From NCBI GenBank assembly GCA_933228675.1, contig OW121742.1, forward strand, positions 13,373,975 through 13,437,974: DNA of 64,000 bases. The letters run 5' to 3'. Position numbers and translations under genes: made by a program. This DNA comes from Stomorhina lunata. Taxonomy: Eukaryota; Arthropoda; Insecta; Diptera; Rhiniidae. The notes beneath the pieces are model-generated. The model did not search any database, was not told where the DNA came from, and worked only from the letters and a program-made list of their open reading frames with translations. Of the stretch, positions 47,196 through 59,336 are shown piece after piece; positions within the stretch are counted from its first letter, which is position 1, and each line of letters begins with the position of its first letter.

Positions 47196-49365
47196 TTATT
47201 TTTATTATTTGTTTTTTTTTCGTGAAACTATGACAATACTTTTAATTGTTACTACAACAAAAATAAAGTAGTAAAACCTATCTTGGTGTAGGGTATTATA
47301 GGAAACCTTGTAAAAAATCAAGTTACTTATATCGTAAAAAAGCCAGTTAAAACGTTTAAATAGTAAAGAAAATTAACTTTAGCTGCCATTAAATGAATAA
47401 ATTATTTCTTTCAATTTTCACAAAAAAAAATATTCTCGTCTCCTACATTTTCTTAATAATAAATACTAATGAAAATATACTAAAACTAATTATAAATTCC
47501 TACCGTATGACGATAAAAGTTGGCCAAAAAATAATTACATTACACATACAACAACAATGAATAGTAAAATTACATGGAATATAAAAGTAAATTGTATGAC
47601 TATAATGGCAGGACTAACTACTTACCATGTAATGCTTTAACAATTGAAATTAATTATTCACGCTCTTATACCTTTGAATAGAAGGTGATGAATAAAAATC
47701 CTTAAAGAAAAAAATTAAAACGAAACATTTTACATTTATTTGACTTTAAAGCAACAAGGACAAGTACCCGCAAATTGCTAGTGAAAGAAGGACTTTTTGC
47801 AATGAAAGGCAAAAGAAAATTTTCAAAAACGTTGATTGCAAGGAGTGAGTAAGAGAAGTTGGGTGTTAAAGTGTTTTTCTAAAAGGACTTGCAATTAAGT
47901 TTCATTAAAGTGATTTTTAGCAGATTTCTTTGTTGAACTTTAAAACAAGCGGTACTTGAAATTTATGAGAATTTGACTTTAAAAGTTTTCTACTTTTGAA
48001 GAAGACAGGACAGAAGGATAAAAGTGATCTTGAAAAATAAAGATATTGTTATTATCTAAAATTTATGAACAAGTACTTTTAATTTCCTTGTATACTCTTT
48101 CATGTCCTTCTATTCTTATAACAGAAACTTTATGTTCTCTGGCAATTAACACTAAAACCAAAATTTCAAATTAAATTTATTGTAATTTTGTGCAAATTAG
48201 TCTTTAATCCCACTGTCCCTTTTAAACCATTTAAAGAAAATTTACAACTGTTTCTAGTTTTCCTCACACTTGGGCAAAAACACTCAAACTTTACTCTGAT
48301 ACACTTTTAATTAGCATTTAATTTAAGCTTAGCACGTAAAAGACTCATACACTTACACTCTTTACACACACTCTTAAAAGTCCAGTTCCTTTTTGTGCAA
48401 AAAATACAAAAATCCTGCTACGACATCAACTAAGCACAAGACAGGACAAAAGCCAAAACATTAACCAACTTGTGTTTAACACTTTTTGAAAAATCTTATG
48501 GTTGGCTTATGAAAGTCCAGGATACAAAATATTTTTTTTTTCAGTTATGCTTAACACGCAAACAATTTTAAAAAGGACTCACAAAGTAAAGGAAGGTTTC
48601 AATTATGAGGATAGATTGATTTAGGTATATTTAGGTGTGATAATAAAATTTATCACAGATATTTACTTTAGTAAAATGATAATCCTATATACGATAGTAT
48701 TTTTAAAATAAACCGCAAATTTATTTGTATATTAAAAAAATTCCTTTAAAAATTTCGTATAGTGGAGATATTTTACCATATATCACATACAAGTCACTTA
48801 AATACAAAGCTAATTGAAGGTTTTTCCTTCAACTTTGAACAGTCAAGCCTTTTGTTAATTTTAGCCTATAACTGAAATAAAGAAACATTCGATCCACATT
48901 TGACCTTTGCTTCCATATCAGCCCCTGTACCGAAAATGACATAATTAAATCTCGAAACTGTATAAAAGCTCGTAATCCATATTTCAACTTAATAGTAAAG
49001 GGCATCAAATATTCGGGCTTAACTGGCAATAGCACTTTTATGTTTCGTTTTTATTTCAAACACACCAACACCACATTAAAGGCAACCAGAATGTATAAAT
49101 GTGAACATATGTAAGAATGAGTAAAATTGCCCAAAGAGTAATGAAAACTAGTCCAAGAGTAATGAAAACTAGTCCAAATAGAAATTTTATACTCAACCAA
49201 CTTAAAGGACCGGATAATTTATGCAACTTTGAAAAAACACAAGACAATAATCCCCGAATTATGTAGACAAACCCACAGAAAAGAAATTAAAAAAAAAACT
49301 AAGTTTGTTACTACAAAAGAAAGATTTTTTAAAAGGTTTCCTAAACCATAGCAGTTTTTGCTATA
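47196..49365. other. Spacer between the two opposed 12-bp arrays
   Basis: This is 2.2 kb of non-array DNA. I see no gene, candidate insulator motif or transposon terminus. It would be the loop if arrays K and L paired. Confidence 0.5.
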
Positions 49366-50985
49366 TAAGTCTATGTCTTAGTCTATGTCTTAGTCTATGT
49401 CTTAGTCTATGTCTTAGTCTATGTCTTAGTCTATGTCTTAGTCTATGTCTTAGTCTATGTCTTAGTCTATGTCTTAGTCTATGTCTTAGTCTATGTCTTA
49501 GTCTATGTCTTAGTCTATGTCTTAGTCTATGTCTTAGTCTATGTCTTAGTCTATGTCTTAGTCTATGTCTTATTCTATGTCTTAGTCTATGTCTTAGTCT
49601 ATGTCTTAGTCTATGTCTTAGTCTATGTCTTAGTCTATGTCTTAGTCTATGTCTTAGTCTATGTCTTAGTCTATGTCTTAGTCTATGTCTTAGTCTATGT
49701 CTTAGTCTATGTCTTAGTCTATGTCTTAGTCTATGTCTTAGTCTATGTCTTAGTCTATGTCTTAGTCTATGTCTTAGTCTATGTCTTAGTCTATGTCTTA
49801 GTCTATGTCTTAGTCTATGTCTTAGTCTATGTCTTAGTCTATGTCTTAGTCTATGTCTTAGTCTATGTCTTAGTCTATGTCTTAGTCTATGTCTTAGTCT
49901 ATGTCTTAGTCTATGTCTTAGTCTATGTCTTAGTCTATGTCTTAGTCTATGTCTTAGTCTATGTCTTAGTCTATGTCTTAGTCCATCTCTTAGTCTATGT
50001 CTTAGTCTATGTCTTAGTCTATGCCTTAGTCTATGTCTTAGTCTATGTCTTAGTCTATGTCTTAGTCTATGTCTTAGTCTATGTCTTAGTCTATGTCTTA
50101 GTCTATGTCTTAGTCTATGTCTTAGTCTATGTCTTAGTCTATGTCTTAGTCTATGTCTTAGTCTATGTCTTAGTCTATGTCTTAGTCTATGTCTTAGTCT
50201 ATGTCTTAGTCTATGTCTTAGTCTATGTCTTAGTCTATGTCTTAGTCTATGTCTTAGTCTATGTCTTAGTCTATGTCTTAGTCTATGTCTTAGTCTATGT
50301 CTTAGTCTATGTCTTAGTCTATGTCTTAGTCTATGTCTTAGTCTATGTCTTAGTCTATGTCTTAGTCTATGTCTTAGTCTATGTCTTAGTCTATGTCTTA
50401 GTCTATGTCTTAGTCTATGTCTTAGTCTATGTCTTAGTCTATGTCTTAGTCTATGTCTTAGTCTATGTCTTAGTCTATGTCTTAGTCTATGTCTTAGTCT
50501 ATGTCTTAGTCTATGTCTTAGTCTATGTCTTAGTCTATGTCTTAGTCTATGTCTTAGTCTATGTCTTAGTCTATGTCTTAGTCTATGTCTTAGTCTATGT
50601 CTTAGTCTATGTCTTAGTCTATGTCTTAGTCTATGTCTTAGTCTATGTCTTAGTCTATGTCTTAGTCTATGTCTTAGTCTATGTCTTAGTCTATGTCTTA
50701 GTCTATGTCTTAGTCTATGTCTTAGTCTATGTCTTAGTCTATGTCTTAGTCTATGTCTTAGTCTATGTCTTAGTCTATGTCTTAGTCTATGTCTTAGTCT
50801 ATGTCTTAGTCTATGTATTAGTCTATGTATTAGTCTATGTCTTAGTCTATGTCTTAGTCTTTGTCTTAGTCTATGTCTTAGTCTATGTCTTAGTCTATGT
50901 CTTAGTCTATGTCTTAGTCTATGTCTTAGTCTATGTCTTAGTCAATGTCTTAGTCTGTGTTAAAGTCTATATGTTAGTCTATGTA
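49366..50985 (+). repeat. 12-bp satellite array L, about 134 units
   Basis: The unit is GTCTATGTCTTA, the reverse complement of array K. Units are nearly all identical. The 552-residue open frame across it is a pure (CLSL)n translation. Confidence 0.97.
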
Positions 50986-52189
50986 AGTTGGTCTTGTCTT
51001 GTTCAAATTTTTGTAATTGCCAAAATCTCATTTTACTATTGGTTACTTAAATGTCATTATCACATCTAGTCCAAAAACAACCAGTTTATTCTCCTAACAC
51101 TTCACAATGCAGTAGAATAAACCTCAAAAATTAACATCTCATTAAGAGCTTTTTAAAGTTTTACATGCTTTTTCCAGAGTTTGCCGTTTCAATTTACACT
51201 ATTTTTGCGTTTTTATGGGGAAAAAACTTAATTGCGCCAAACACATCAACAGCAATCAACTCTTTAAACGCCGGAAGTTAGCAGAGCAGGTCAAATAGTG
51301 CAAATATAAACTTTACAAGATTTTCAATGGCTTTAGCTTTTTATGGTGTTGTTTTGAAAAATGTTGCAGTTTCGTGTTGCTTTACAATCAAGGTTTTAGA
51401 GGAGGTCAGACTATGTTTGTAAAACAAACGTAATTAAAATGTTTTTGTAAGCAAAAAGGAAAAAAGTGAAGAATTGAGAACAAGTGACTTTCTGTTCCAT
51501 AATCATTTAAAACAAATAAAATGAATAGCTATAGAAAAGTTATTCATTAAACAAATATTTTATCAATCAATTTATTAAATCACTCAGCTGTTAATGATCA
51601 ATATATTGAGTATTTGTATTTGCGGTTTTTATTGTTTGCATAAAAAATATTTAAATACAAAAATATTTTTGTTTACTTACCTTACCCATACAATTCATAT
51701 GCATGTTTGTAAGCCTAGAAGTAGACAACAGAAAAATATTTTATTTTAATGTATGATGAATAAGTTGCTATTTAATAATATTTATCAATTATATGAAAAA
51801 TTCTTCTATAACAAATGAAGTGACAGATGCTGAAACAAGTCAGAGTAAGAAATATTTGGCAATTATTTTTCTTTTCAAAAATTCTGCTTGGTCAAACACA
51901 AACATGGATAAATTGGTGGTGGCCTGTGAAAATATACACATTTCACAGGCCACCACCAATTTATCCACAAGGTTTTGTTGCCTGAAAAATATTTAACCTG
52001 ACCATTTGTGGCCATTTCATCATTGGTCTCTGGTGGTTAAATGGTGGCAACAATGTATTTTTAACAGGGGAAACCCAAGAGAAATAATTCATTTATAACA
52101 ATCAAATAAATATACAAGATTTCAATATTTTCTTTAAATTGCAGAAATTGCTGATAGGAAATTTAAATCAGGGACACAAGGATACAACA
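50986..52189. other. Spacer with a perfect stem-loop
   Basis: No gene is supported. It contains the hairpin at 51905-51967 and one weak motif form, GCCTAGAAGTAGACAAC (51713). Confidence 0.5.
51905..51967. repeat. Perfect 27-bp stem with 9-base loop
   Basis: The arms 51905-51931 and 51941-51967 are exact reverse complements; each includes GGTGGTGGCCTGTGAAA or its complement. The loop is ATATACACA. Weaker inverted words (GTTGCC/GGCAAC, TTTAACC/GGTTAAA) follow downstream. It may be a small foldback element or a small-RNA hairpin precursor. Confidence 0.85.
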
Positions 52190-52939
52190 TTTCTATAGAA
52201 AAAGTTGATCTAAATCAACTTTTCTATATCAACTTTTTGTATAGAAAAGCTTGATTTAGACCAATATTTTTATAGAAAAAGTTGAAATAAATCAACTTTT
52301 TATAGAAAAAGTGGATCTATAGCAACTCTTTTATAGATAAAGTTGATCTAGAACAATTTTTCTATAGAAAAAGTTGATCTAGAGCAACATTTCTGTGGAA
52401 AAAGTTAATCAAGAGCAACTTTTTTATAGAAAAAGTTGATCTAGAGCAACTTTTCTATAGAAAAAGTTGATCTAGAGCAACTTTTCTATAGAAAAAGTTG
52501 ATCTAGAGCAACTTTTTTATAGAAAAAGTTGACCTAAAGCCATTTTTCTATAGAAAAGTTGATCTAGATCAACTTTTCTATAGAAAAAGTTGATCTAGAG
52601 CAACTTTTCTATAGAAAAAGTTGATCTAGAGCAACTTTTCTATAGAAAAAGCTGATCTAGAGCAACTTTTCTATAGAAAAAGTTGATCTAGAGCAACTTT
52701 TCTATAGAAAAAGTTGATCTAGAGCAACTTTTCTATAGAAAAAGTTGATCTAGAGCAACTTTTCTATAGAAAAAGTTGATCTAGAGCAACTTTTCTATAG
52801 AAAAAGTTGATCAAGAGCAACTTTTCTATAGAAAAAGTTGATCTAGAGCAACTTTTCTATAGAAAAAGTTGATCTAGAGCAACTTTTCTATAGAAAAAGT
52901 TGATATAGAGCAACTTTTCTATAGAAAAAGTTGATCTAG
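52190..52939 (+). repeat. 31-bp satellite array M, left block
   Basis: The unit is GTTGATCTAGAGCAAC plus TTTTCTATAGAAAAA (16 + 15). Both parts are palindromic or nearly so; the first is centred on TCTAGA. The left edge is diverged and the right part uniform. Confidence 0.95.
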
Positions 52940-53131
52940 ATCTAGTCTATGTCTTAGTTTATGTCTTAGCCTATGTCTTAGTCTATGTCTTAGTCTATGT
53001 CTTAGTCTATGTCTTAGTCTATGTCTTAGTCTATGTCTTAGTCTATATCTTAGTCTATGTCTTAGTCTATGTCTTAGTCTACGTCTTAGTCTATGTCTTA
53101 GTCTATGTCTTAGTCTATGTCTTAGTCTATG
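52940..53131 (+). repeat. 12-bp satellite block inside array M
   Basis: About 16 units of GTCTATGTCTTA, the same unit and orientation as array L, interrupt array M. The left junction reads GATCTAGATCTAGTCTATG and the right one GTCTATGTTTTTTCTACAG, so both share TCTA or CTA words with the neighbouring 31-bp unit. Confidence 0.95.
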
Positions 53132-53745
53132 TTTTTTCTACAGAAAAAAATGATCTAGAGCAACTTTTCTATAGAAAAAATTGATCTAGAGCAACTTTTC
53201 TATAGAAAAAGTTGATCTAGAGCAACTTTTCTATAGAAAAAGTTGATCTAGAGCAACTTTTCTATAGAAAAAGTTGATCTAAATCCATTTTTCTATGGAA
53301 AAGTTGTTCTAGATCAACTTTTCTATAGAAAAAGCTGATCTAGAGCAACTTTTCTATAGAAAAAGTTGATCTAGAGCAACTTTTCTATAGAAAAAGTTGA
53401 TCTAGAGCAACTTTTCTATAGAAAAAGTTGATCTAGAGCAACTTTTCTATAGAAAAAGTTGATCTAAATCCATTTTTCTATGGAAAAGTTGTTCTAGATC
53501 AACTTTTCTATAGAAAAAGCTGATCTAGAGCAACTTTTCTATAGAAAAAGTTGATCTAGAGCAACTTTTCTATAGAAAAAGTTGATCTAAAGCCATTTTT
53601 CTATAGAAAAAGTTGATCTAGAGCAACTTTTCTATAGAAAAAGTTTTCTATAGAAAAGTTGATGTAGACCAACGTTTTCTATATAAAAGTTGATCTAGAG
53701 CAACTTTTTCTATAGAAAAGTTGATCTAGAGCAACTTTTTCTATA
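53132..53745 (+). repeat. 31-bp satellite array M, middle block
   Basis: Same unit and orientation as the left block. A roughly 180-bp longer unit, marked by AAATCCATTTTTCTATGG and GTTGTTCTAGATCAAC, is repeated (near 53279 and 53461), indicating higher-order exchange. Confidence 0.93.
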
Positions 53746-54260
53746 GAAAAGTTTTCTATAGAAAAATGGCTTTAGATTAACTTTTTCTATAGAAAAGTTG
53801 CTCTAAATCAACTTTTTCTATAGAAAATTGCTCTAGATCAACTTTTTCTTTTAAAAAATTGCTCTATATCAACTTTTTCTATAGAAAAATTGCTCTAAAT
53901 CAACCTTTTCTATAGAAAAGTTGCTCTAAATCAACTTTTTCTATAGAAAATTGCTCTAGATCAACTTTTTCTATAAAAAAATTGCTTTAGATCAACTTTT
54001 TCTATTGAAAAATGGCTTTAGATCAACTTTTTCTATAAAAAAGTTGCTCTAAATCAACTTTTTCTACAAAAAATTGCTCTAGATCAACTTTTTCTATAAA
54101 AAAAAAATTGCTCTAGATCAACCTTTTCTGTAAAAAAAAAAAATGCTCTAGATCAACTTTTTGTATAGAAAAATTGCTCTACATCAACTTTTTGTATACA
54201 AAAGTTGCTCTGGATCAACTTTTTCTATAGAAAAATTGCTCCAGAATAAATTCGACATAT
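53746..54260 (-). repeat. 31-bp satellite array M, inverted block
   Basis: Units here read GTTGCTCTAAATCAAC plus TTTTTCTATAGAAAA on the top strand, the reverse complement of the preceding blocks. They are more diverged. The flip occurs near 53745, at two adjacent CTATAG cores. Confidence 0.85.
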
Positions 54261-56140
54261 ATTGAAAAATTGTTATTCTAAGGAAAATTTGCTCTAGTCT
54301 ATGTCAAATATTTCCTAAATTCCTAGCAACCCTTTAAACCTTTATAAACTTCAATGGCTTGACGCAAACAATAACAAAACAGAAGGTATAAACCCAAATA
54401 TTTTTCAAAACGAAGAATAAGTATCCAAATTGTTTATTCAGGAACATGTTTCTCATTAAGCCTTAAAACCAAGAAAAAGAATTCACTCGATTTAAATAAA
54501 AATTCTAAACAATAGGACCCGCATCACTAGAAACCATTAACAATAGGCCCAAGAAATGAAACTCAATGCATTTAAAAAATCATTAAGAAATGTTCAAAAT
54601 ACAAGCGTAAAGGTAGAAAACGAAAAAAGTTTTACAAATTTCGAAATGAAATATTAAAGACCGTGTATATATTATTTTAAATATATTGGACTTTTCAGAT
54701 TCCTTGAGCTGTTTGAAATATACTTATTTATTTTATATGCCAAATTTTTATATTTTTCACCAAAATTGTAAAAAAAAAAATTGTTGGACTATTTTACAAT
54801 TTTTTTAAATTTTGACTTCTTAATAAATTGAAATGAAAAATTATTTGCATACTTAAATTCCTGAGATTTCAACTTATCAACCAGATATACAATATTTTTA
54901 ATAATACTTCCCATTACTTTGTTATAGATAGAAGATGTAAAAACATAATCGTTTCTAACCTTTTACCCGAAATAGGAATTTCAAAAATTTTCCATTATGA
55001 AAATAACCCAACAATAAATCAGCGGAAAAATAATAACACAACATTTACATTTTACGAAACTAAAAAAAAAAATAGAAAATCAACATAATGATGATGAAAT
55101 ATTGAAAGAAAAAAGAAATTTTCATTTTTTAAAAAAGGATGTTAAGAAAAATATTAAAATGGGAAGAATTAGAGCAAAGTAAAAGTCTGCTGCAGTTAGT
55201 ATTCTTAAAGATTCTATTTTTGTCTAAAGCATTTTTTTGATATAGAAAAGGTTTATAAAGACTAGAACCATTTTTCTTGAAAAAAAATGCAGATCAACTT
55301 TTTCTATGGAAAAATTGCTTTAATCTAAAAATTTTAAAATTTTCGAGTGTAGTCTAATTTTTTCCTATCTTCCTTAATTTTGATGAAAAACCACTCCCCC
55401 TATTCCACTTACACCATAAAATAAATCCTTAATCTTGGCACGTGCAAACTACTCGTACATGCTAACAAAGTCTAGAAAAAATTGAATAATTTCACAAAAT
55501 AGTAATTTGGCATCAAAAAAAAAACTAAGACAAAGTTAAACTACAAAAAACGCACATAAAATCAAAAAAATCAAGCTCATGCTAAAGATTTACTACAAAA
55601 CGAAGAAACAAAACTCATTTCGGTGTTAGGCTAATGTGTATGGAAAAGTGTTGAAAACTAGAAGAAATGGGAAAATAACAGCAACAGAAGGAAAAAAATG
55701 GAAGTCAACATGAATACGAAAATTGCATGCAAAGTGTTTTTAAAGGAGTGGAAAATCAGCCAGAGCAACAGCAACAGCAACAAATACAACTACAACTAAG
55801 TACTTGGAATATAAAAAATTGCATATTTAGTAAGAGGGCAAACAAAATGAAAATTGTAGATTTAAAATAAAGAAAAAATTGTGAAATGTGAAAAATGCTC
55901 TTTATGCTTAACGGGGCATAATGTGAACATAATATGAAAAATAAACATGAGCATTTACATGAATACATCAATGCTTTTGCCAGCGCCATCTCTAGCAGAT
56001 AAACAAAAGTGTTAATTTATTCGGCAATTTTTTATGTTTCTTCAGGAAAAATTTACGATTAACAATTTTGCTAAGTTCTAATTTTAGTAAAAAAAAACTT
56101 TCCATAATAAAATATTTTTTTAGAAACATTTTACAAAATT
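54261..56140. other. AT-rich spacer with isolated array fragments
   Basis: No gene is supported. A lone CAACTTTTTCTATGG piece near 55293 is an orphan unit of array M. A CAACAG/CAACTA microsatellite lies near 55766-55798. Confidence 0.5.
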
Positions 56141-57789
56141 TGAATATTCTATAGGAAAATTTTGAAAAATTTCTATATTTTCCAAAGCAAATTTTCCAAA
56201 AATTTTTTATGTTTTTTTTAGAAAATTTTTCAAAAATTTTTTATTTTTATAGAAAATTTTTCAAAAATTTCTTATTTTTATATGAAATTTTTCAAAAATT
56301 TTTTATTTTTATAGGAAATATTCAAAAATTTCTTATTTTTATAGAAAATTTTTCAAAAATTTCTTATTTTTATAGGAAATTTTTCAAAAATTTCTTATTT
56401 TTATAGGAAATTTTTCAAAAATTTCTTATTTTTATAGGAAATTTTTCAAAAATTTCTTATTTTTATAGGAAATTTTTCAAAAATTTCTTATTTTTATAGG
56501 AAATTTTTCAAAAATTTCTTATTTTTATAGGAAATTTTTCAAAAATTTCTTATTTTTATAGGAAATTTTTCAAAAATTTCTTATTTTTATAGGAAATTTT
56601 TCAAAAATTTCTTATTTTTATAGGAAATTTTTCAAAAATTTCTTATTTTTATAGGAAATTTTTCAAAAATTTCTTATTTTTATAGCAAATTTTTCAAAAA
56701 TTTCTTATTTTTATAGCAAATTTTTCAAAAATTTCTTATTTTTATAGCAAATTTTTCAAAAATTTCTTATATTTATAGAAAATTTTTCAAAAATTTCTTA
56801 TACTTATAGGAAATTTTCAAAAATTTCTTATTTTTATAGGAAATTTTTCAAAAATTTCTTATTTTTATAGGAAATTTTTCAAAAATTTCTTATTTTTATA
56901 GGAAATTTTTCAAAAATTTCTTATTTTTTTAGGAAATTTTTCAAAAATTTCTTATTTTTATAGGAAATTTTTCAAAAATTTCTTATTTTTATAGCAAAAT
57001 TTTCAAAAATTTCTTATTTTTATAGGAAATTTTTCAAAAATTTCTTATTTTTATAGGAAATTTTTCAAAAATTTCTTATTTTTATAGGAAATTTTTCAAA
57101 AATTTCTTATTTTTATAGGAAATTTTTCAAAAAATTCTTATTTTTATAGGAAATTTTTCAAAAATTTCTTATTTTTATAGGAAATTTTTCAAAAATTTCT
57201 TATTTTTATAGGAAATTTTTCAAAAATTTCTTATTTTTATAGCAAATTTTTCAAAAATTTCTTATATTTATAGGAAATTTTTCAAAAATTTCTTATATTT
57301 ATAGGAAATTTTTCAAAAATTTCTTATCTTTATAGGAAATTTTTCAAAAATTTCTTGTTTTTATAGGAAATTTTTCAAAAATTTCTCATTTTCATAGGAA
57401 ATTTTTCAAAAGTTTTTTATTTTTATAGGAAAATTTTTCAAAAGTTTCTTATTTTTATAGGAAAATTTTCAAAAATTTTTTATTTTTATAGGAAAATTTT
57501 CAAAAATTTCTGATTTTTATAGGAATTTTTTCAAAAATTTCTTATTTTTATAGGAAATTTTTAAAAATTTCTTATTTTTATAAGAAATTTTTCAAAAATT
57601 TCTTATTTTTATAGGAAATTTTTCAAAAATTTCTTATATTTATAGGAAATTTTTCAAAAATTTCTTATTTTTATAGGAAATTTTTCAAAATTTTCATATT
57701 TTTAATGAAAATTTTTCAAAAATTTCCTATTTTATAGAAATATTTTTAAAAATTTTTTAATTTTATAGGAAATATTTCAAAAACTTCTT
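56141..57789 (+). repeat. 31-bp satellite array N, about 53 units
   Basis: The unit is TTTCTTATTTTTATAGG plus AAATTTTTCAAAAA. It differs from array H mainly by TTTCTTAT in place of TTTCCTAT, which breaks one base pair of the inverted repeat. It is the reverse complement of array G. Confidence 0.95.
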
Positions 57790-57811
57790 ATTATACCCTT
57801 CACCACCATAG
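57790..57811 (+). repeat. Fly interspersed repeat, left fragment
   Basis: TTATACCCTTCACCACCATAG abuts array N and continues after the Transib insertion at 63347 (GTGGAAAGGGTATTATAAG). The terminal words ATACCCTT and AAGGGTAT are complementary, giving the repeat a short hairpin at this end. Confidence 0.6.
57807..57811 (+). repeat. 5-bp target site duplication CATAG, left copy
   Basis: CATAG directly precedes the CACAGTG terminus and is repeated exactly after the other terminus at 63347-63351. Five-base duplications are typical of Transib. Confidence 0.85.
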
Positions 57812-59175
57812 CACAGTGGTTTACGGACGCTTTTTTTTGGAAATAATTCTGTAACTTTTGAACGACTGGAGATATTTGAATGAAATTTGACATGGTGGTA
57901 GTCAAGGAGTATTTGAGTTGGTTTTTAAAAGCACTGGTCCATGAGGGGTCGGGAGAGTGATTGATGGACCTTCAAAGTTGGTCACCTCGGGTGTTCGATT
58001 TTTTTAAAAATTCGCCAAAAATCCATTTATGTATGGATTGAAAAGAAATTTTAAACTTAAGTTGTCCTTGAGAAGATCTACAAAAAATATGCTTAAATGT
58101 GTAGGTTATCTCCTTTGGATTTCGAGATATTTGGGTAAAAAGGAATTTTTAGGTTGATTTTTTACCTCTTTTTTTAAGCTTTTTTTTGATCTGGTGGACG
58201 CATCTGAGGACCAAAAATTTTTTAAGAATATTCTTTAAATTTGTAATAAAATTCTGAATAATTTTTGTGCAAGCTAGTTATAGAAATCTTCTTTTGTTTA
58301 AAAGTTAAAAATATTCAAAGTTGAAACTTACAAAAAATTTCGCTTTTTTTTTAGTTTTTCCCCAAAAGATAGCTATATTTTTTCACTAATAAAAAAATAT
58401 TTTCTTAAGAAACATAAAAAGATTTTTAAAGTTTTTAAAAGAAAACATAATGAGAATGCGTATAAAACAAATTTCTTGCTAATTGGACTTTTGGTCCTCG
58501 CACATGTCCTCTCCAAAAAATGGCAATTTGTAAAAAAAAAAAATTAGTTTAAACAAAAATTTCTCAAAAGGCAAAGCACCGATTTGAAAAAAATTATAAT
58601 GTTCATATTTTCCAATATATCTGTTATTGATTAGAAAAGTTTTTTCTGAAACGCGCTGCAAATAGAGACAGTGTTGCCATATTTGTAAAAAAACTCATTT
58701 TTTGAAACACCTTTTTCCCCAGTTGGGAATTGGGGAATTTTTAAGTTAAAATTGGGAATTTTTTTTAGTCTATTGCTTTTACATCTTATTGGTCTACATT
58801 ACTACAAAATTTCATTGTAATATCTTTATCCATGTCATTTCCACAGAATATCAAAGATTAAAAATATTTTCCTTAAAAAAGCAGAAAAACAATTTTTTTT
58901 TGTTTTACGATACAAAGTGTAAAAAAAGTAACGCACTTAAAAAAAACTTTTACTTAGTGCTAATCTCCTAGTCTTTCCCGATCTAATGATACTAAACATG
59001 TATATAAAGCATTAATACCGAGTCTTAAAAAACTCTGAAAACTTTGGCCCCCGTAGCATTTTTACACTGTTTATTTAAATATAAGTGATGAATTTGTGCA
59101 TATAAAATTAATAAAATCATACTCAAATATTTCACTATAAGATGACAATGATCCTTCGATAACAAACAAATATTT
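57812..59175 (+). repeat. Transib long terminal inverted repeat, left arm
   Basis: This pairs with 61985-63346 almost base for base, with a few homopolymer length differences and rare substitutions. The inner roughly 100 bases are more diverged. A 60-residue open frame (58789-58971) occurs identically in both arms, but only because the arms match; it has no recognisable domain. Confidence 0.92.
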
Positions 59176-59302
59176 TTTTATTTTTTTAAAGAAAATATCA
59201 TGAGGATTTATGAAATATCAAAATGTAAATAATTTGTACTTATATTAAAAGGTGAAATACATTTTATTGAAGTATTTGTAGTTAAAGTTTAAACTTACAG
59301 TT

Positions 59303-59308
59303 TTTATT
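59303..59308 (-). terminator. Transposase polyadenylation signal
   Basis: The minus strand reads AATAAA about 29 bases beyond the transposase stop codon, outside the inverted repeats. Confidence 0.5.
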
Positions 59309-59336
59309 ACATATTTATATAAAAGTAGTTATTTAC

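Noticed and set aside
49305..50963. 552-residue open frame, (CLSL)n
   Set aside because: It is the translation of a 12-bp tandem repeat that has no stop codon in this frame. There is no unique sequence beyond a short unrelated lead-in.
57812..57850. A full recombination signal (heptamer plus 12/23 spacer plus nonamer)
   Set aside because: The heptamer CACAGTG is exact, but the sequence after it is T-rich and no ACAAAAACC-like nonamer appears at 12 or 23 bases.
58789..58971. 60-residue frame found identically in both transposon arms (also 62189-62371)
   Set aside because: The identity follows from the inverted repeat. It has a low-complexity Lys/Phe/Asn composition and no recognisable domain.
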